Positions 17,391 through 25,910 are shown, numbered from the stretch's first letter. The stretch: DNA of 64,000 nucleotides from JBBDWJ01 sp963824095 (GCA_963824095.1 CAWGNS010000008.1:1364001-1428000), one strand, 5' to 3'. Translations and numbers: made by a program. Notes: a model not told the origin generated them from the sequence alone.

Positions 17391-18428
17391 ATGTCCGATC
17401 GCATTCGCCTCACGGCTGCCGTGAAGTGCGCCGGTTGAGCGAGTAAGCTCAACCCTGCCCTTCTCGAGCAGGTTCTCGGCAGTTTGCCGAGGCTCGACAA
17501 TCCGCGTGTCCTTGTCGGATTCGACAAATCCGACGACGCCGGAGTGTATCTGCTCGACGACCACACCGCGCTGGTGCAAACCATTGATTTCTTTACTCCA
17601 ATCGTCGACGACCCGGAAACTTTCGGGCAAGTGGCGGCAGCCAACGCGCTCAGCGACGTCTACGCCATGGGAGGCCGGCCGCTGACGGCGCTCTCGGTGA
17701 CCTGCTTTCCGGGCGGCGGCGATCCGGCGGTTTTGGAAGCGATCCTGCGTGGCGGGCAATCGAAGATTCACGAGGCAGGATGCGTGGTGATCGGCGGCCA
17801 TAGCGTCGCCGACGACGAGATCAAGTTCGGCTATGCGGTGATCGGGACGATCGATCCGTCGAAGGTGCGGACGAACTCGGCGGCGCGTCCCGGCGACGAT
17901 CTGGTGCTCACCAAACGCCTCGGCACCGGCGTGATCTCGACGGCCATCAAGCGCGAGATCGCCGACCAGCAGCACATCGATGCGATGGTGGCGTCGATGA
18001 CCCAGCTTAACCGCGCCGCCGGTCAGGCTCTGGGCCGTTACAACGTCCATGCGGCGACCGACATCACCGGCTTCGGGCTGATGGGCCACGGCCGCGAGAT
18101 GGCCGAGGGCAGCCATGTGACGCTGGAGATCGATCACTCCCGTCTGGAGTTCCTGCCGGGAGCGCTCGACTATGCGCGCCAGGGAGTCTTCCCCGGCGGC
18201 CAGAAAAACAACCAACTGTTCGCGCAGTCGGCGGTGGCGATGGCGGATTCGGTTCCCGCGGAAGTGGCGGGGTTGCTCTACGACCCGCAGACCTCCGGCG
18301 GGCTGCTGATTTCGATCGACCCTGCCGACACAGAAGCGTTGCTGAAGGAGCTGGGAGCCGCAGGGGTCGTAGCGAGGAAGATCGGGCGAGTGTTGGAACG
18401 CGGACCGGTAGGAATTCTAGTGATCTAA
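17391..18428 (+). CDS. selD: Selenide, water dikinase SelD, selenocysteine-containing
   Basis: Makes selenophosphate from selenide and ATP, the selenium donor for selenocysteine and 2-selenouridine. The full gene is 346 codons (345 aa) and reads through an in-frame TGA at 17436-17438. Upstream of it ATG-TCC-GAT encodes MSDRIRLTAAVKCAG, then Sec16, then ASKLNPALLEQ, which is the SelD N-terminus with the catalytic Cys/Sec position and the essential lysine (Lys19). ORF callers that stop at TGA would start at a false ATG 93 bases downstream. Later motifs are normal: DFFTPIVDDP, ANALSDVYAMGG (metal and nucleotide loops), TDITGFGLMGH and DPQTSGGLL. A SECIS-like hairpin follows the TGA. An ATG nine bases upstream is an alternative start. 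selA and selB are not in the window. Confidence 0.93.
17464..17497 (+). promoter_or_regulatory. Candidate bacterial SECIS element in selD
   Basis: Begins 26 bases after the TGA. Outer stem TCGAGC/GCTCGA (17464-17469 with 17492-17497), 5' bulge AGGTT, inner stem CTCGGCA/TGCCGAG (17475-17481 with 17485-17491), loop GTT. An alternative fold, TCGAG-CAGGTT-CTCGG (17464-17479), puts AGGTT in the apical loop, close to the AGGUCU loop known from E. coli fdhF. Position and shape fit a SelB-binding hairpin inside the coding region. Confidence 0.65.
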
Positions 18429-18464
18429 GCAAGCCAACCCATGCAAACCCGCAAGGAAGCTTGA

Positions 18465-18687
18465 CCAGCCCCCAAGTGGCGCGGGCCTCGGGCCGGCGGC
18501 GTCGGCGTAAACGCCGACGTTCTCGATGCCTGGAACACCCCTGGAAGGCCGCCGCATGGAATCCTCTGACGGATCTCGTTTGTGAACCGCGGGCCCCTCA
18601 GAACTCCAGAAAACCTTGGCAAGCACGGAAACGTCGACCCTGCAGGTCGACGCCGCCGGCCGCAGGCCCGCGCCACTTGGGGCTGGT
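18465..18687. repeat. Large inverted repeat, about 40-base arms (family E)
   Basis: Arms 18465-18504 and 18648-18687 are reverse complements except for one indel and a two-base difference; the shared core is AAGTGGCGCGGGCCT and GGCCGGCGGCGTCG. They enclose about 143 bases containing a small palindrome CGTCGACCCTGCAGGTCGACG. It fills the 370-base gap between selD and the convergent midA-like gene. A related half-element occurs at 55639-55690. A family C hairpin follows at 18769-18795. Confidence 0.75.
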
Positions 18688-18798
18688 GCTGATGGGCCGA
18701 GTGGGTCGAAGGTCGAGGGAAGCTGCACCTCTCGCCGGTTCCCTGCAAGCCTCGCCGTTTCACGGCGAGGGACAGGCGCGAGCGCGTGTCTCTACTCC

Positions 18799-19815
18799 CT
18801 ACCCCTTGCGTTGCAGCAGCACGCGAAACGATTCGCCCAAGCCGAACAGCAATGTCTTCAGCTGCATCCGCAGACGCAGGCTTTCGGGCTCGCTGGCGGC
18901 TTCCAGGGCGGCGGCGAACTGGTCGGGCTCGCCGGTCTGCATCAGAAATTGCGCTTGAGTTTGCAGGCCCTGCGATACCAGGCCCAGCTCTTCACCGCGA
19001 CGCTCCAGAGCCGTGAAATTCACGTGGGCGGTGATATCGCGGCAGCCCGGTTCGGCGAGCACGTCTTCGGTGGCCTGGTGTTTGTGGTAGCTCATCAACG
19101 ACCCGGCCGAAAAACGACGGCCGCCGGCGATTTGCTCCGCGGTATAGCCGTAGTCGATGGTCAGCACGTAACCGCGGTCGAGCGCGGCGGCGATGCGTTC
19201 GAGGTGCTCTAGAGCCGCGAAGTTGACTTCGACGCGCTGGCCTTCGGCGAGCCCGGGCGCATACTGCTCGAGGTAGGGCTCCAGACGCGGATCCGACGGC
19301 GGGCCGTCGACAAACCGAAATTCTTCCCCCTCGCTGCCGGGCGCGTGATCGACATAGTGCTCGACCAGGCCGCCCCTCCGTTTTTCAACCGAGTGCACCG
19401 GCAGGGCGTCGAAGAATTCGTTCGAGAACACGACGCCTTTGGTCCGCTCCGGCAGCGGCGCCGCGCTCGCCTGCTCGATCACGACGCAGGGAACGCCCGG
19501 CAGGAGTTCCCTGAGCACGGCGGTGGTTTCGCTCCGGCCCGGGCCCAGTTCGAGGACCGAAAAGTCGGCGGGACTCCCCATCTCCTCACGCCAGCGCCCG
19601 ATCTGCTGCGCGACCAACCTCCCGAAGACCGGCTGGAGCTGCGAGTTCGTGAAAAAGTCGCCGCCCACGCCAAACGGGTCGCGGCCGCACCGGTAGTACC
19701 CCCATTGCCCGTGATAGAGCGCCAGCTCCATGAAGCGCCGGAAGGGCATCGGACCGTGCTCGCCGATTTGCTGACGGATCAACTCCGCAAGGGGGGAATC
19801 CGGGGAAAGCGTCAT
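18799..19815 (-). CDS. MidA/NDUFAF7-type SAM-dependent methyltransferase
   Basis: Putative protein arginine methyltransferase of the DUF185 family (338 aa); the eukaryotic relative methylates a complex I subunit (family knowledge). Visible signs: the N-terminal FRRFMELALYHGQWGYY motif (24-40), the SAM-binding strand VLELGPGRSE near 106-115, and FSNEFFDALPVH (151-162), the acidic NE(F/L)xDALP loop that defines the family. Its ATG overlaps the stop of the upstream small gene by four bases (ATGA-type), so the two form a translationally coupled pair. The 3' end faces selD. Confidence 0.88.
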   Translation of the reverse strand: MTLSPDSPLAELIRQQIGEHGPMPFRRFMELALYHGQWGYYRCGRDPFGVGGDFFTNSQLQPVFGRLVAQQIGRWREEMGSPADFSVLELGPGRSETTAVLRELLPGVPCVVIEQASAAPLPERTKGVVFSNEFFDALPVHSVEKRRGGLVEHYVDHAPGSEGEEFRFVDGPPSDPRLEPYLEQYAPGLAEGQRVEVNFAALEHLERIAAALDRGYVLTIDYGYTAEQIAGGRRFSAGSLMSYHKHQATEDVLAEPGCRDITAHVNFTALERRGEELGLVSQGLQTQAQFLMQTGEPDQFAAALEAASEPESLRLRMQLKTLLFGLGESFRVLLQRKG

Positions 19816-20117
19816 ACCGGCGCGTCGGGATTATCGGTGCTCTGCGGCGTGTATACGAACATCTCGATGAAGTAATCGTGCAGGCCGTCGAAGATCATCC
19901 GCTGCAGCGTCCAGGGAAACTGCGAGCTGGCCAGGTCGCGCGGATGAATCTCCAGGTAGTAGGTATGGATACCGTCGGGTTTGTGCTTGAGATCGATCAC
20001 CAGCTCGACGCGGCCGTTGATCTCGCGCACGCCGAACGAGAGCAGCGGGTGTACATACTTTTTCAGCTCCTGCTTGATGCGGACGAGCGCCGCGGCGGCT
20101 TCCATGGCTGTCAGCAT
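19812..20117 (-). CDS. Small protein of unknown function coupled to the MidA-like gene
   Basis: About 101 aa (97 if the second in-frame ATG is used); I do not recognise the family. No signal peptide or membrane helix is seen. Composition is ordinary for a folded cytosolic protein: an N-terminal helix rich in Ala/Lys (MEAAAALVRIKQELKKYV) followed by beta-rich sequence with GRVELVIDLKH and HTYYLEIHP. The longer open frame upstream contains repeat sequence and is not believed. Overlap with the methyltransferase start suggests that the two act together. Confidence 0.65.
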   Translation of the reverse strand: MLTAMEAAAALVRIKQELKKYVHPLLSFGVREINGRVELVIDLKHKPDGIHTYYLEIHPRDLASSQFPWTLQRMIFDGLHDYFIEMFVYTPQSTDNPDAPV

Positions 20118-20175
20118 ATCAGAGGCACGGGAAACCACCATCGCTGGCCAGCCGCCCCAACAAATCCATCGGCGC

Positions 20176-20315
20176 CTCGTAGCGCAGGGCTCGTAGAGAC
20201 CTCGGTCTTTGGCGGCGTTGGCCTCGCGCTCAACGTGGAGATTACAGTAGGTCAACCGTTCAGTGCCCCAGTCCTGTGTGAAGGCCGCAGGTCTCTGCGA
20301 GCCCTGCGCTACGGG
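20176..20315. repeat. Second inverted pair of repeat family B
   Basis: Left arm 20176-20205 (CTCGTAGCGCAGGGCTCGTAG...) and right arm 20283-20315 (GGCCGCAGGTCTCTGCGAGC...) are near reverse complements, making a 140-base unit. It lies in the 541-base gap before the ligase operon. The rest of that gap (20316-20658) shows a T8 run near 20450 and short GGACCCGG repeats but no gene. Confidence 0.7.
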
Positions 20316-20658
20316 TCGTCCACGGCTTCGATGGCGGCCCGTAACCTGGGCAGGGTGCCGAGCCGTCTTCTGATAAAATGGCGGACCTGGGGAAGCGCGG
20401 ACGAAAGCCCATCTTTTGGCGCCGCGCTGTGCTGGTTTTCGCTTTTTTTTGTGACGACGGGTGGACCCGGACCCGTAGGCCTGGTTCGAAATTAGCTGTA
20501 TCGATGTAGCGGACCCGGGTCTAGCGTTACCGACGTGACAAAGCGATAGCGCCCGTTCCCGAGAGTCATCCGATCCCGGACCGAAGCGGCCAGTTCCGAG
20601 CGGAAGCAATCCATCAGGATGGAAGCAGTCCAGCGGATCCCAACACACGGAAAGACTC

Positions 20659-21753
20659 ATGGCAACCACACAAACTCCCGCCGGCATCGAGCCGAAACTG
20701 CAGCAGGCGCGCGAGCGCCTCGACCAGCACGTGCGCGAGATCGTGGCCTGGCATTTCGACCCCGAGACCGGCTGCCCCTTTTGGCTTGAGCGCGCTGCCA
20801 CGCTTGGTTGGGACCCTCGCCAGGAAATTCAAGGCTTCGACGATCTCAAGAAATTCGGAATCTTCGAGGACGAGTGGCTGCGCGGCGGGCCGGTGCGGCG
20901 CTGGGTTCCCAAAGGCTATGCCGGCAAACCGGTGTTTGTGTTCGAGACCGGCGGGACTACCGGCGTGCCCAAAACCCGCATCAACATCGAGGATTTCCGC
21001 ATCGACTATTCCGAATTCAGCAAGACGCTGCCGGAGGAACATTTTCCGCTCGGCTCGGACTGGCTGCAGCTCGGCCCCAGCGGGCCGCGCCGGCTGCGGC
21101 TGGCCATCGAGCATCTGGCGCAGGTGCGCGGCGGCATCTGCTTCCAGGTCGATCTCGACCCGCGCTGGGTGGTCAAGCTAATCAAACGCGGCGACATCGA
21201 GGAAGCCAACGCCTACAAGGCGCACTGCATCGACCAGGCGGTCACGATTCTCGGCGCGCACCCCAACATCAAGTGCGTGTTCACGACGCCGAAGCTGCTC
21301 GAAGCGCTGTGTGACCGCGTCTCGTTCCAGGAGCTCGGCATCACCGGCGTTTTCTGCGGCGGTACCGAGATGACGCCGCAGTTTCATCGTTTCGCGATCG
21401 AGGAGCTGCTCGAAGGCGCCTATTTCGCCGCGACCTACGGTAACACCTTGATGGGACTGGCGTGCCACAAGCCGTTCGACCCGGCCGACGACTACGCGAT
21501 CATTTACTACCCGCCGCAGCCGCGGGCCGTCATTCAGGTCGTCGACCCCAAGGACATGGACCGCGTCGTCGGCCACGGCGAAACGGGCCGCGTTCTGCTG
21601 ACCACCTTGACCAAAGAGTTCTTCATGCCGCGTTTCCCCGAACGCGACGAGTGCGAGCGCGAGCCGCCCATCGAGCTCTACCCCTGGGACGGTGTCCGCA
21701 ACGTGCGGCCTTTTTCGGAGACGAAGGGCAAGGTCGCCATCGGCGTGTATTGA
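20659..21753 (+). CDS. Adenylate-forming enzyme, phenylacetate-CoA ligase-like
   Basis: A 364-aa AMP-forming ligase/synthetase related to phenylacetate-CoA ligases but shorter than PaaK (about 430 aa). The ATP-binding P-loop FETGGTTGVPKTR is at 96-107, followed by a GGTEMTPQF strand and an AATYGNTLMG segment (A5-like Y/G motif), and it ends with ETKGKVAIGVY. A complete C-terminal lid domain is not obvious, which is typical of truncated family members. First gene of a three-gene operon with an iron alcohol dehydrogenase 43 bases downstream. The combination hints at activation of a carboxylic acid and redox handling of the aldehyde/alcohol; this is inference. Confidence 0.78.
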   Translation: MATTQTPAGIEPKLQQARERLDQHVREIVAWHFDPETGCPFWLERAATLGWDPRQEIQGFDDLKKFGIFEDEWLRGGPVRRWVPKGYAGKPVFVFETGGTTGVPKTRINIEDFRIDYSEFSKTLPEEHFPLGSDWLQLGPSGPRRLRLAIEHLAQVRGGICFQVDLDPRWVVKLIKRGDIEEANAYKAHCIDQAVTILGAHPNIKCVFTTPKLLEALCDRVSFQELGITGVFCGGTEMTPQFHRFAIEELLEGAYFAATYGNTLMGLACHKPFDPADDYAIIYYPPQPRAVIQVVDPKDMDRVVGHGETGRVLLTTLTKEFFMPRFPERDECEREPPIELYPWDGVRNVRPFSETKGKVAIGVY

Positions 21754-21796
21754 TCCGGTCCGCGGGCAGGCCGCGACCCCAATTCCGCAGTGCTCC

Positions 21797-22918
21797 ATGC
21801 AATCGTTCGACTACCAGCCCCGCACGCGTGTCGTTTTCGGCGCCGGTTCGCTCGAACGGCTGGGGACCATCGCCCAATCACTGGACGGCCACAAAGCGCT
21901 GGTTGTCGCCGACCCCGGGATCGTTGCCGCCGGCTATGCCGCGCGCGCCGCGCGGATTCTTGAAGCCGCCGGAATCGAGTCGTGCCTGTTCGACGGCGTC
22001 GCGGAAAACCCCACCACCCGCCATGTCGACGAGGGGCTGCGCTTCGCCGCGCCGCACGAGGTCGATTTGATCGTCGGCCTGGGTGGCGGCAGCTCGATGG
22101 ATTGCGCCAAGGGCATCAACTTCCTGCTCACCAACGGCGGCAAGATCGCCGACTACTGGGGCGTCGGCAAAGCGACCAAAGCGATGTTGCCGATGATCGC
22201 CATCCCCACCACGGCCGGCACCGGCAGCGAGGCGCAGTCGTTCGCGCTGATTGCCGACGAGCAGACACACCAGAAAATGGCTTGCGGCGACCGCAAGGCA
22301 ATGGCCGCCGCCGCCATTTTGGACCCCGAGCTGACGGTGAGCCAACCGGCTCACGTCACCGCTGACACCGGCATTGACGCGATTTCGCATGCGCTCGAAA
22401 CCTGGGTGACCAACCGCCGCAACGCGGTCTCGACCTTGTTTTCGGAAGCGGCTTGGCGATTGTTGTCGGCCCATTTCGGCCGCGTGCTCGATAACCCCGG
22501 CGACCTCGAAGCCCGCGCCCACATGCAACTCGGCGCTTATTACGCCGGAACCGCGATCGAGAATTCCATGCTCGGGGCGGCCCATTCCTGCGCCAATCCG
22601 CTCACCGCCCATTTCAACGTCGTGCATGGCGCCGCGGTGGGCGTCACGCTGCCCGCAGTGATTCGCTTCAACGCGCTCTCGGTGGGGCCGCTCTACGCCG
22701 AGCTCGCCGGCTCTCCCGGCAGCGCCGAAACGCTGGCTAGCCAGGTCGAGTCGCTGCTGCAACGGGCCGCCCTGCCGACGCGTCTTTCCCAGTACCAGAT
22801 CCCAGAGGATGCCTTGCCCGAGCTCGCCCGGGAGGCCTCGCGTCAATGGACCGCCCAGTTCAACCCGCGCCCGGTCGACGAAAACGCGCTACTGGAAATC
22901 TACCGATGCGTGTATTGA
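21797..22918 (+). CDS. Iron-containing (group III) alcohol dehydrogenase
   Basis: NAD(P)-dependent Fe-ADH (373 aa). Signatures: VGLGGGSSMDCAKG (93-106, dinucleotide binding), IPTTAGTGSEAQSF, and metal ligands in DTGIDAISHALE and in AHSCANPLTAHFNVVHGAAVG (two histidines 14 apart). The ATG before QSFDYQPRTRVVFG was chosen because it opens the conserved N-terminus. Second gene of the operon: its last codons overlap the start of the PQQ-type propeller gene (ATG at 22906, stop at 22918). Substrate unknown. Confidence 0.9.
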   Translation: MQSFDYQPRTRVVFGAGSLERLGTIAQSLDGHKALVVADPGIVAAGYAARAARILEAAGIESCLFDGVAENPTTRHVDEGLRFAAPHEVDLIVGLGGGSSMDCAKGINFLLTNGGKIADYWGVGKATKAMLPMIAIPTTAGTGSEAQSFALIADEQTHQKMACGDRKAMAAAAILDPELTVSQPAHVTADTGIDAISHALETWVTNRRNAVSTLFSEAAWRLLSAHFGRVLDNPGDLEARAHMQLGAYYAGTAIENSMLGAAHSCANPLTAHFNVVHGAAVGVTLPAVIRFNALSVGPLYAELAGSPGSAETLASQVESLLQRAALPTRLSQYQIPEDALPELAREASRQWTAQFNPRPVDENALLEIYRCVY

Positions 22919-24045
22919 AAACCGTGGGACAGACAATCCTGTCTGTCTCCTTCACGCTTCTTCAGGCAAGTTCTCTCCTGCCTGGCGTCGCCCCGGCCGC
23001 CGACTGGCCGCTGTTCCTGGGCAACGCCCAGCGCAACGCCATCGCCCCCAACCCCCTGCCGCCGCCGCTCGAAGTCGAGTGGACCTTCGACGCACCCGAG
23101 GGCATCGACTCCACCGCGATCATCGTCGACGGCGTCGTCTACTTCGGCGAGATGAACGGCAAGTTCCACGCGGTCGACCTGGAGACCGGCAAGGGCCTTT
23201 GGAGCTATCAGGCCGAACTGGGCGTGCCCGCGTCGGGCTGCGTGCAAGACGGCGCGGTGTTCTTCGGAGACGAGGACGGCGGCTTCCACGCCGTCGATAT
23301 CAAGACCGGCAAGGGTCTTTGGAAATACCAGGCGCGCGCGGAGATTCTCTCGTCGCCGAATTGTCTGCCGGGCGCGGTGCTGGTGGGGTCCTACGACAGC
23401 CGTCTCTACAACTTCGACCCCAAGACCGGGAAGGTGCAGTGGGCCTTTCAGACCGAGGACCGCGTGCATTGCAGCCCGACGGTGGGAGGCGGCAAGACGT
23501 TCGTCACCGGCTGCGACGGCAAGCTGCGCGTGATCGACGTCAAGAGCGGCAAGGAAGAGTCGGTCATCGCTCTGAACGACTACGTGGCGGCGACCCCGGC
23601 GCTGGTCGGCGACCGCATCTACGTGGGAACCTTTGGCAACGAAGTGCTCGGCATCGATTGGAAAAAGGGCGAGATCCTCTGGCACTACCATCACCCCACC
23701 ACCGACTTTCCCTTTTATTCCTCGCCGGTCGTCGTCGACGGCAAGGTGATTCTGGGCGGCCGCGACAAGCGCGTCCATGCCATCGATCAGGACACCGGCA
23801 AGCTGGTGTGGGAGTTCCAAACCCGCGGGCGCGTCGATTCCTCGCCGGTGGCGGCCGGCAATGTCATCTGGGTGGGTTCCTACGACGGCAATCTCTACGC
23901 GATCAATCTGGCTGACGGTAAGGAGCTGTGGAGGTTCGCCGCCGGCGGCGATATCGTGGCATCACCGGCCATCAGCGGCAATCGCCTGATCATCGGTTCG
24001 CGCGACGGCGTGCTGTATTGTTTGCGAACCGTGAAGCCGGGTTAG
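22906..24045 (+). CDS. Exported PQQ-type beta-propeller protein (BamB-like repeats)
   Basis: A 379-aa protein with a signal peptide (cleavage near residue 31, APAA/DW) and WPLFLGN, the usual opening of these propellers. Around seven repeats of the form 'G(K)xLW.(Y/F)' follow, for example TGKGLWSYQ, TGKGLWKYQ and TGKVQWAFQ, and the blades end LYCLRT. Whether it binds PQQ or is a structural propeller is not decidable; no catalytic dehydrogenase residues were seen. It overlaps the alcohol dehydrogenase gene by 13 bases. Codons 7-15 (VGQTILSVS) are formed by a family D palindrome, so part of the signal peptide derives from a dispersed repeat. Confidence 0.85.
   Translation: MRVLKTVGQTILSVSFTLLQASSLLPGVAPAADWPLFLGNAQRNAIAPNPLPPPLEVEWTFDAPEGIDSTAIIVDGVVYFGEMNGKFHAVDLETGKGLWSYQAELGVPASGCVQDGAVFFGDEDGGFHAVDIKTGKGLWKYQARAEILSSPNCLPGAVLVGSYDSRLYNFDPKTGKVQWAFQTEDRVHCSPTVGGGKTFVTGCDGKLRVIDVKSGKEESVIALNDYVAATPALVGDRIYVGTFGNEVLGIDWKKGEILWHYHHPTTDFPFYSSPVVVDGKVILGGRDKRVHAIDQDTGKLVWEFQTRGRVDSSPVAAGNVIWVGSYDGNLYAINLADGKELWRFAAGGDIVASPAISGNRLIIGSRDGVLYCLRTVKPG
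22926..22950. repeat. Family D palindrome inside a coding region
   Basis: GGGACAGACAATCCTGTCTG followed by TCTCC, nearly identical to intergenic copies. It encodes VGQTILSVS in the signal peptide of the propeller protein. Confidence 0.75.
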
Positions 24046-24128
24046 CGGCGTCCGGTTTGCCTACAGGAAGAGCGCACACCCGGCGCCTCGGGCCATTCCA
24101 CGGCTGCCTTTCCGTCGAATTGCGAAGA

Positions 24129-24288
24129 CAGAGCCGCAGGCGCAAGCCGCGGGCCGAGGCAGCTCGAAGGCCGGGGATAGAGACTGCTCCGCGACGAAGC
24201 GAGCTTTTCCGGTTCGTTCCTCGACAGCCGGTGGCGGTTCGTCCGGTTCTCTGCCCCTTCGGCCCGCGGGCTTACGCCTGCGGCTCTG
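24129..24288. repeat. Inverted pair of repeat family A
   Basis: Arms 24129-24153 (CAGAGCCGCAGGCGCAAGCC) and 24263-24288 (CCGCGGGCTTACGCCTGCGG then CTCTG) face each other in the 303-base gap between the converging propeller and decarboxylase genes. Nothing else is seen in this gap. Confidence 0.75.
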
Positions 24289-24348
24289 TTTCGTGGGGCC
24301 AAACGTTGTTGCTCGGTTGGGCCGGCCTACCGGCACCTCGTGGGGTAG

Positions 24349-25848
24349 TTAGCGGCTGGCAGCTGCGGTTTCGAGCAGCAACTCCCACAGTCGGTTGACG
24401 TGCTTCGCGGTGGTGCGAATATTCCCAACGGCCATGCGAATCACGAACCGGCCGTTCAACTTGGTGTGCGAAAGGAAAAACTCGCCGCCGGCGTTGATGG
24501 TGTTGAGCAGCTTCTCGTTGAGGCGGTCGAGCTCGGCCGCGTCGGCGCCCGCGGGGCGGTAGCGGAAGCAAACCAACGAGAACAACGTCGGGGCCATGCG
24601 CTCGAACTCGGGGTGCTGGTCCACGCGCCCGGCAAATTCCTGGGCCACACGGATGTGCTCGCGCAACAGATTTTCCAGGCCTTCGCGGCCGAAGTAACGC
24701 AGGATGAACCACAGCTTGAGGGCGCGAAAACGCCGCCCCAGCGGGATCGCATACTCCATGAAATTGACCGCGCGCGGGTCCTCTTGGCTGCGCAAATATT
24801 CTGGCACCAGCGAGAACGCTTCGCGCAGCATCTCAGGCCGCCGCGTGTAGAAGGCGCAGAGATCCATCGGCGTGAATAGCCACTTGTGAGGGTTGGCAAG
24901 GAAAGAATCGGCGCGCTCACACCCGGCGAAGTGTTCGTGCATCTCGGGCAGGATGGCCGCCGCGCCGGCGTAGGCCGCGTCGACATGCAGCCAGATCCGG
25001 TGGCGCTCGGCGATGTCGGCAATCGGCGCGACCAGGTCGACGCTAGCGCTCGATGTGGTGCCCACCGTGGCCACGACGCATACCGGCAACAGCCCGGCGT
25101 GCCGGTCGCTCTCAATCGCGGTTTCGAGAGCGTCGGGCAGCATCCGGAACTCGCTGTCGGTGGCGATCTTGCGGCAGCCTTCGCGGCCCAGCCCCAACGC
25201 GAGCGTGGTTTTCTCGATGGAAGAATGCGCTTGCTCGGAGGTGTAGATCACCATCCGCGATAACTCGAACGGCTGTCCGGCTTCGTGGGCAGCCTGCTGG
25301 GCCGCTTCGCGCGCGGCGATCACGGCGTGCAGGCTCGCCTCCGAGGCCGTGGTGTGAATCATGCCGAACCAGCCTGCGGGCAGGCCCATCCAGTCCGCCA
25401 GCCAGCGTAGGGTGACCTGTTCCAACTCGGCCAACGCGGGCGATGTCTTCCACAGCAGCCCTACGTTGTTGAGCGCGGCCGAAAGCGTTTCGGCAAGAAC
25501 TCCGGGGGCGCTGCCGCTGGTGGCGAAGTAGGCCAAAAACCCCGGGTGGTTCCAGTGGGTGACGTGCGGCAGAATCTGTTGCTCGAAATCGCTGAGGATA
25601 CGGTCCATGGGCTCGCCGCGCTCGGGACCGGCGGCGGGCAATTCGTCGATCAGCGCACCGGGAGGCGCAGCGGGCAACACGGCGTGACGCTCGGGATGCT
25701 CCCAGTAGTCGGCGATCCAATCGACGATCTGGTGGCCGAAGCGGCGAAAGTCTTCGGGAGGCATATCGCCGGCGAGCGGCGGATGCTCTCGCGGCGACCG
25801 GCCCGGGCTGGGCTGGTCTGCGTCGGATTGGTCTGTTTGGTTGGTCAC
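24349..25848 (-). CDS. PLP-dependent group II amino-acid decarboxylase
   Basis: Aromatic-L-amino-acid or related decarboxylase (499 aa). Conserved parts: HWNHPGFLAYFATSGSAPG near 95-115, the HTTASEASLHA segment around 165-175, HVDAAYAGAAA with the cofactor aspartate, and the PLP lysine in ANPHKWLFTPMD. The frame opens with GTG; an ATG 28 codons later is possible, but the N-terminal helix PPEDFRRFGHQIVDWIADYWE of the family begins right at that point, so either would give an intact enzyme. The next gene upstream on the same strand is an APC-type amino-acid transporter. That pairing is common for decarboxylase/antiporter systems, so the substrate is probably an amino acid taken up by it. Confidence 0.88.
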   Translation of the reverse strand: MTNQTDQSDADQPSPGRSPREHPPLAGDMPPEDFRRFGHQIVDWIADYWEHPERHAVLPAAPPGALIDELPAAGPERGEPMDRILSDFEQQILPHVTHWNHPGFLAYFATSGSAPGVLAETLSAALNNVGLLWKTSPALAELEQVTLRWLADWMGLPAGWFGMIHTTASEASLHAVIAAREAAQQAAHEAGQPFELSRMVIYTSEQAHSSIEKTTLALGLGREGCRKIATDSEFRMLPDALETAIESDRHAGLLPVCVVATVGTTSSASVDLVAPIADIAERHRIWLHVDAAYAGAAAILPEMHEHFAGCERADSFLANPHKWLFTPMDLCAFYTRRPEMLREAFSLVPEYLRSQEDPRAVNFMEYAIPLGRRFRALKLWFILRYFGREGLENLLREHIRVAQEFAGRVDQHPEFERMAPTLFSLVCFRYRPAGADAAELDRLNEKLLNTINAGGEFFLSHTKLNGRFVIRMAVGNIRTTAKHVNRLWELLLETAAASR

Positions 25849-25910
25849 GGCGGGCTTTGTTTCAGGATAACGAAGAGCTCAGGGGGCTGCGGCGCAGGCG
25901 AGAGGGGAGC

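Noticed and set aside
17391..17483. selD N-terminus as a separate small gene ended by TGA
   Set aside because: The 15-codon piece has no independent function, and both sides of TGA align continuously to one SelD protein.
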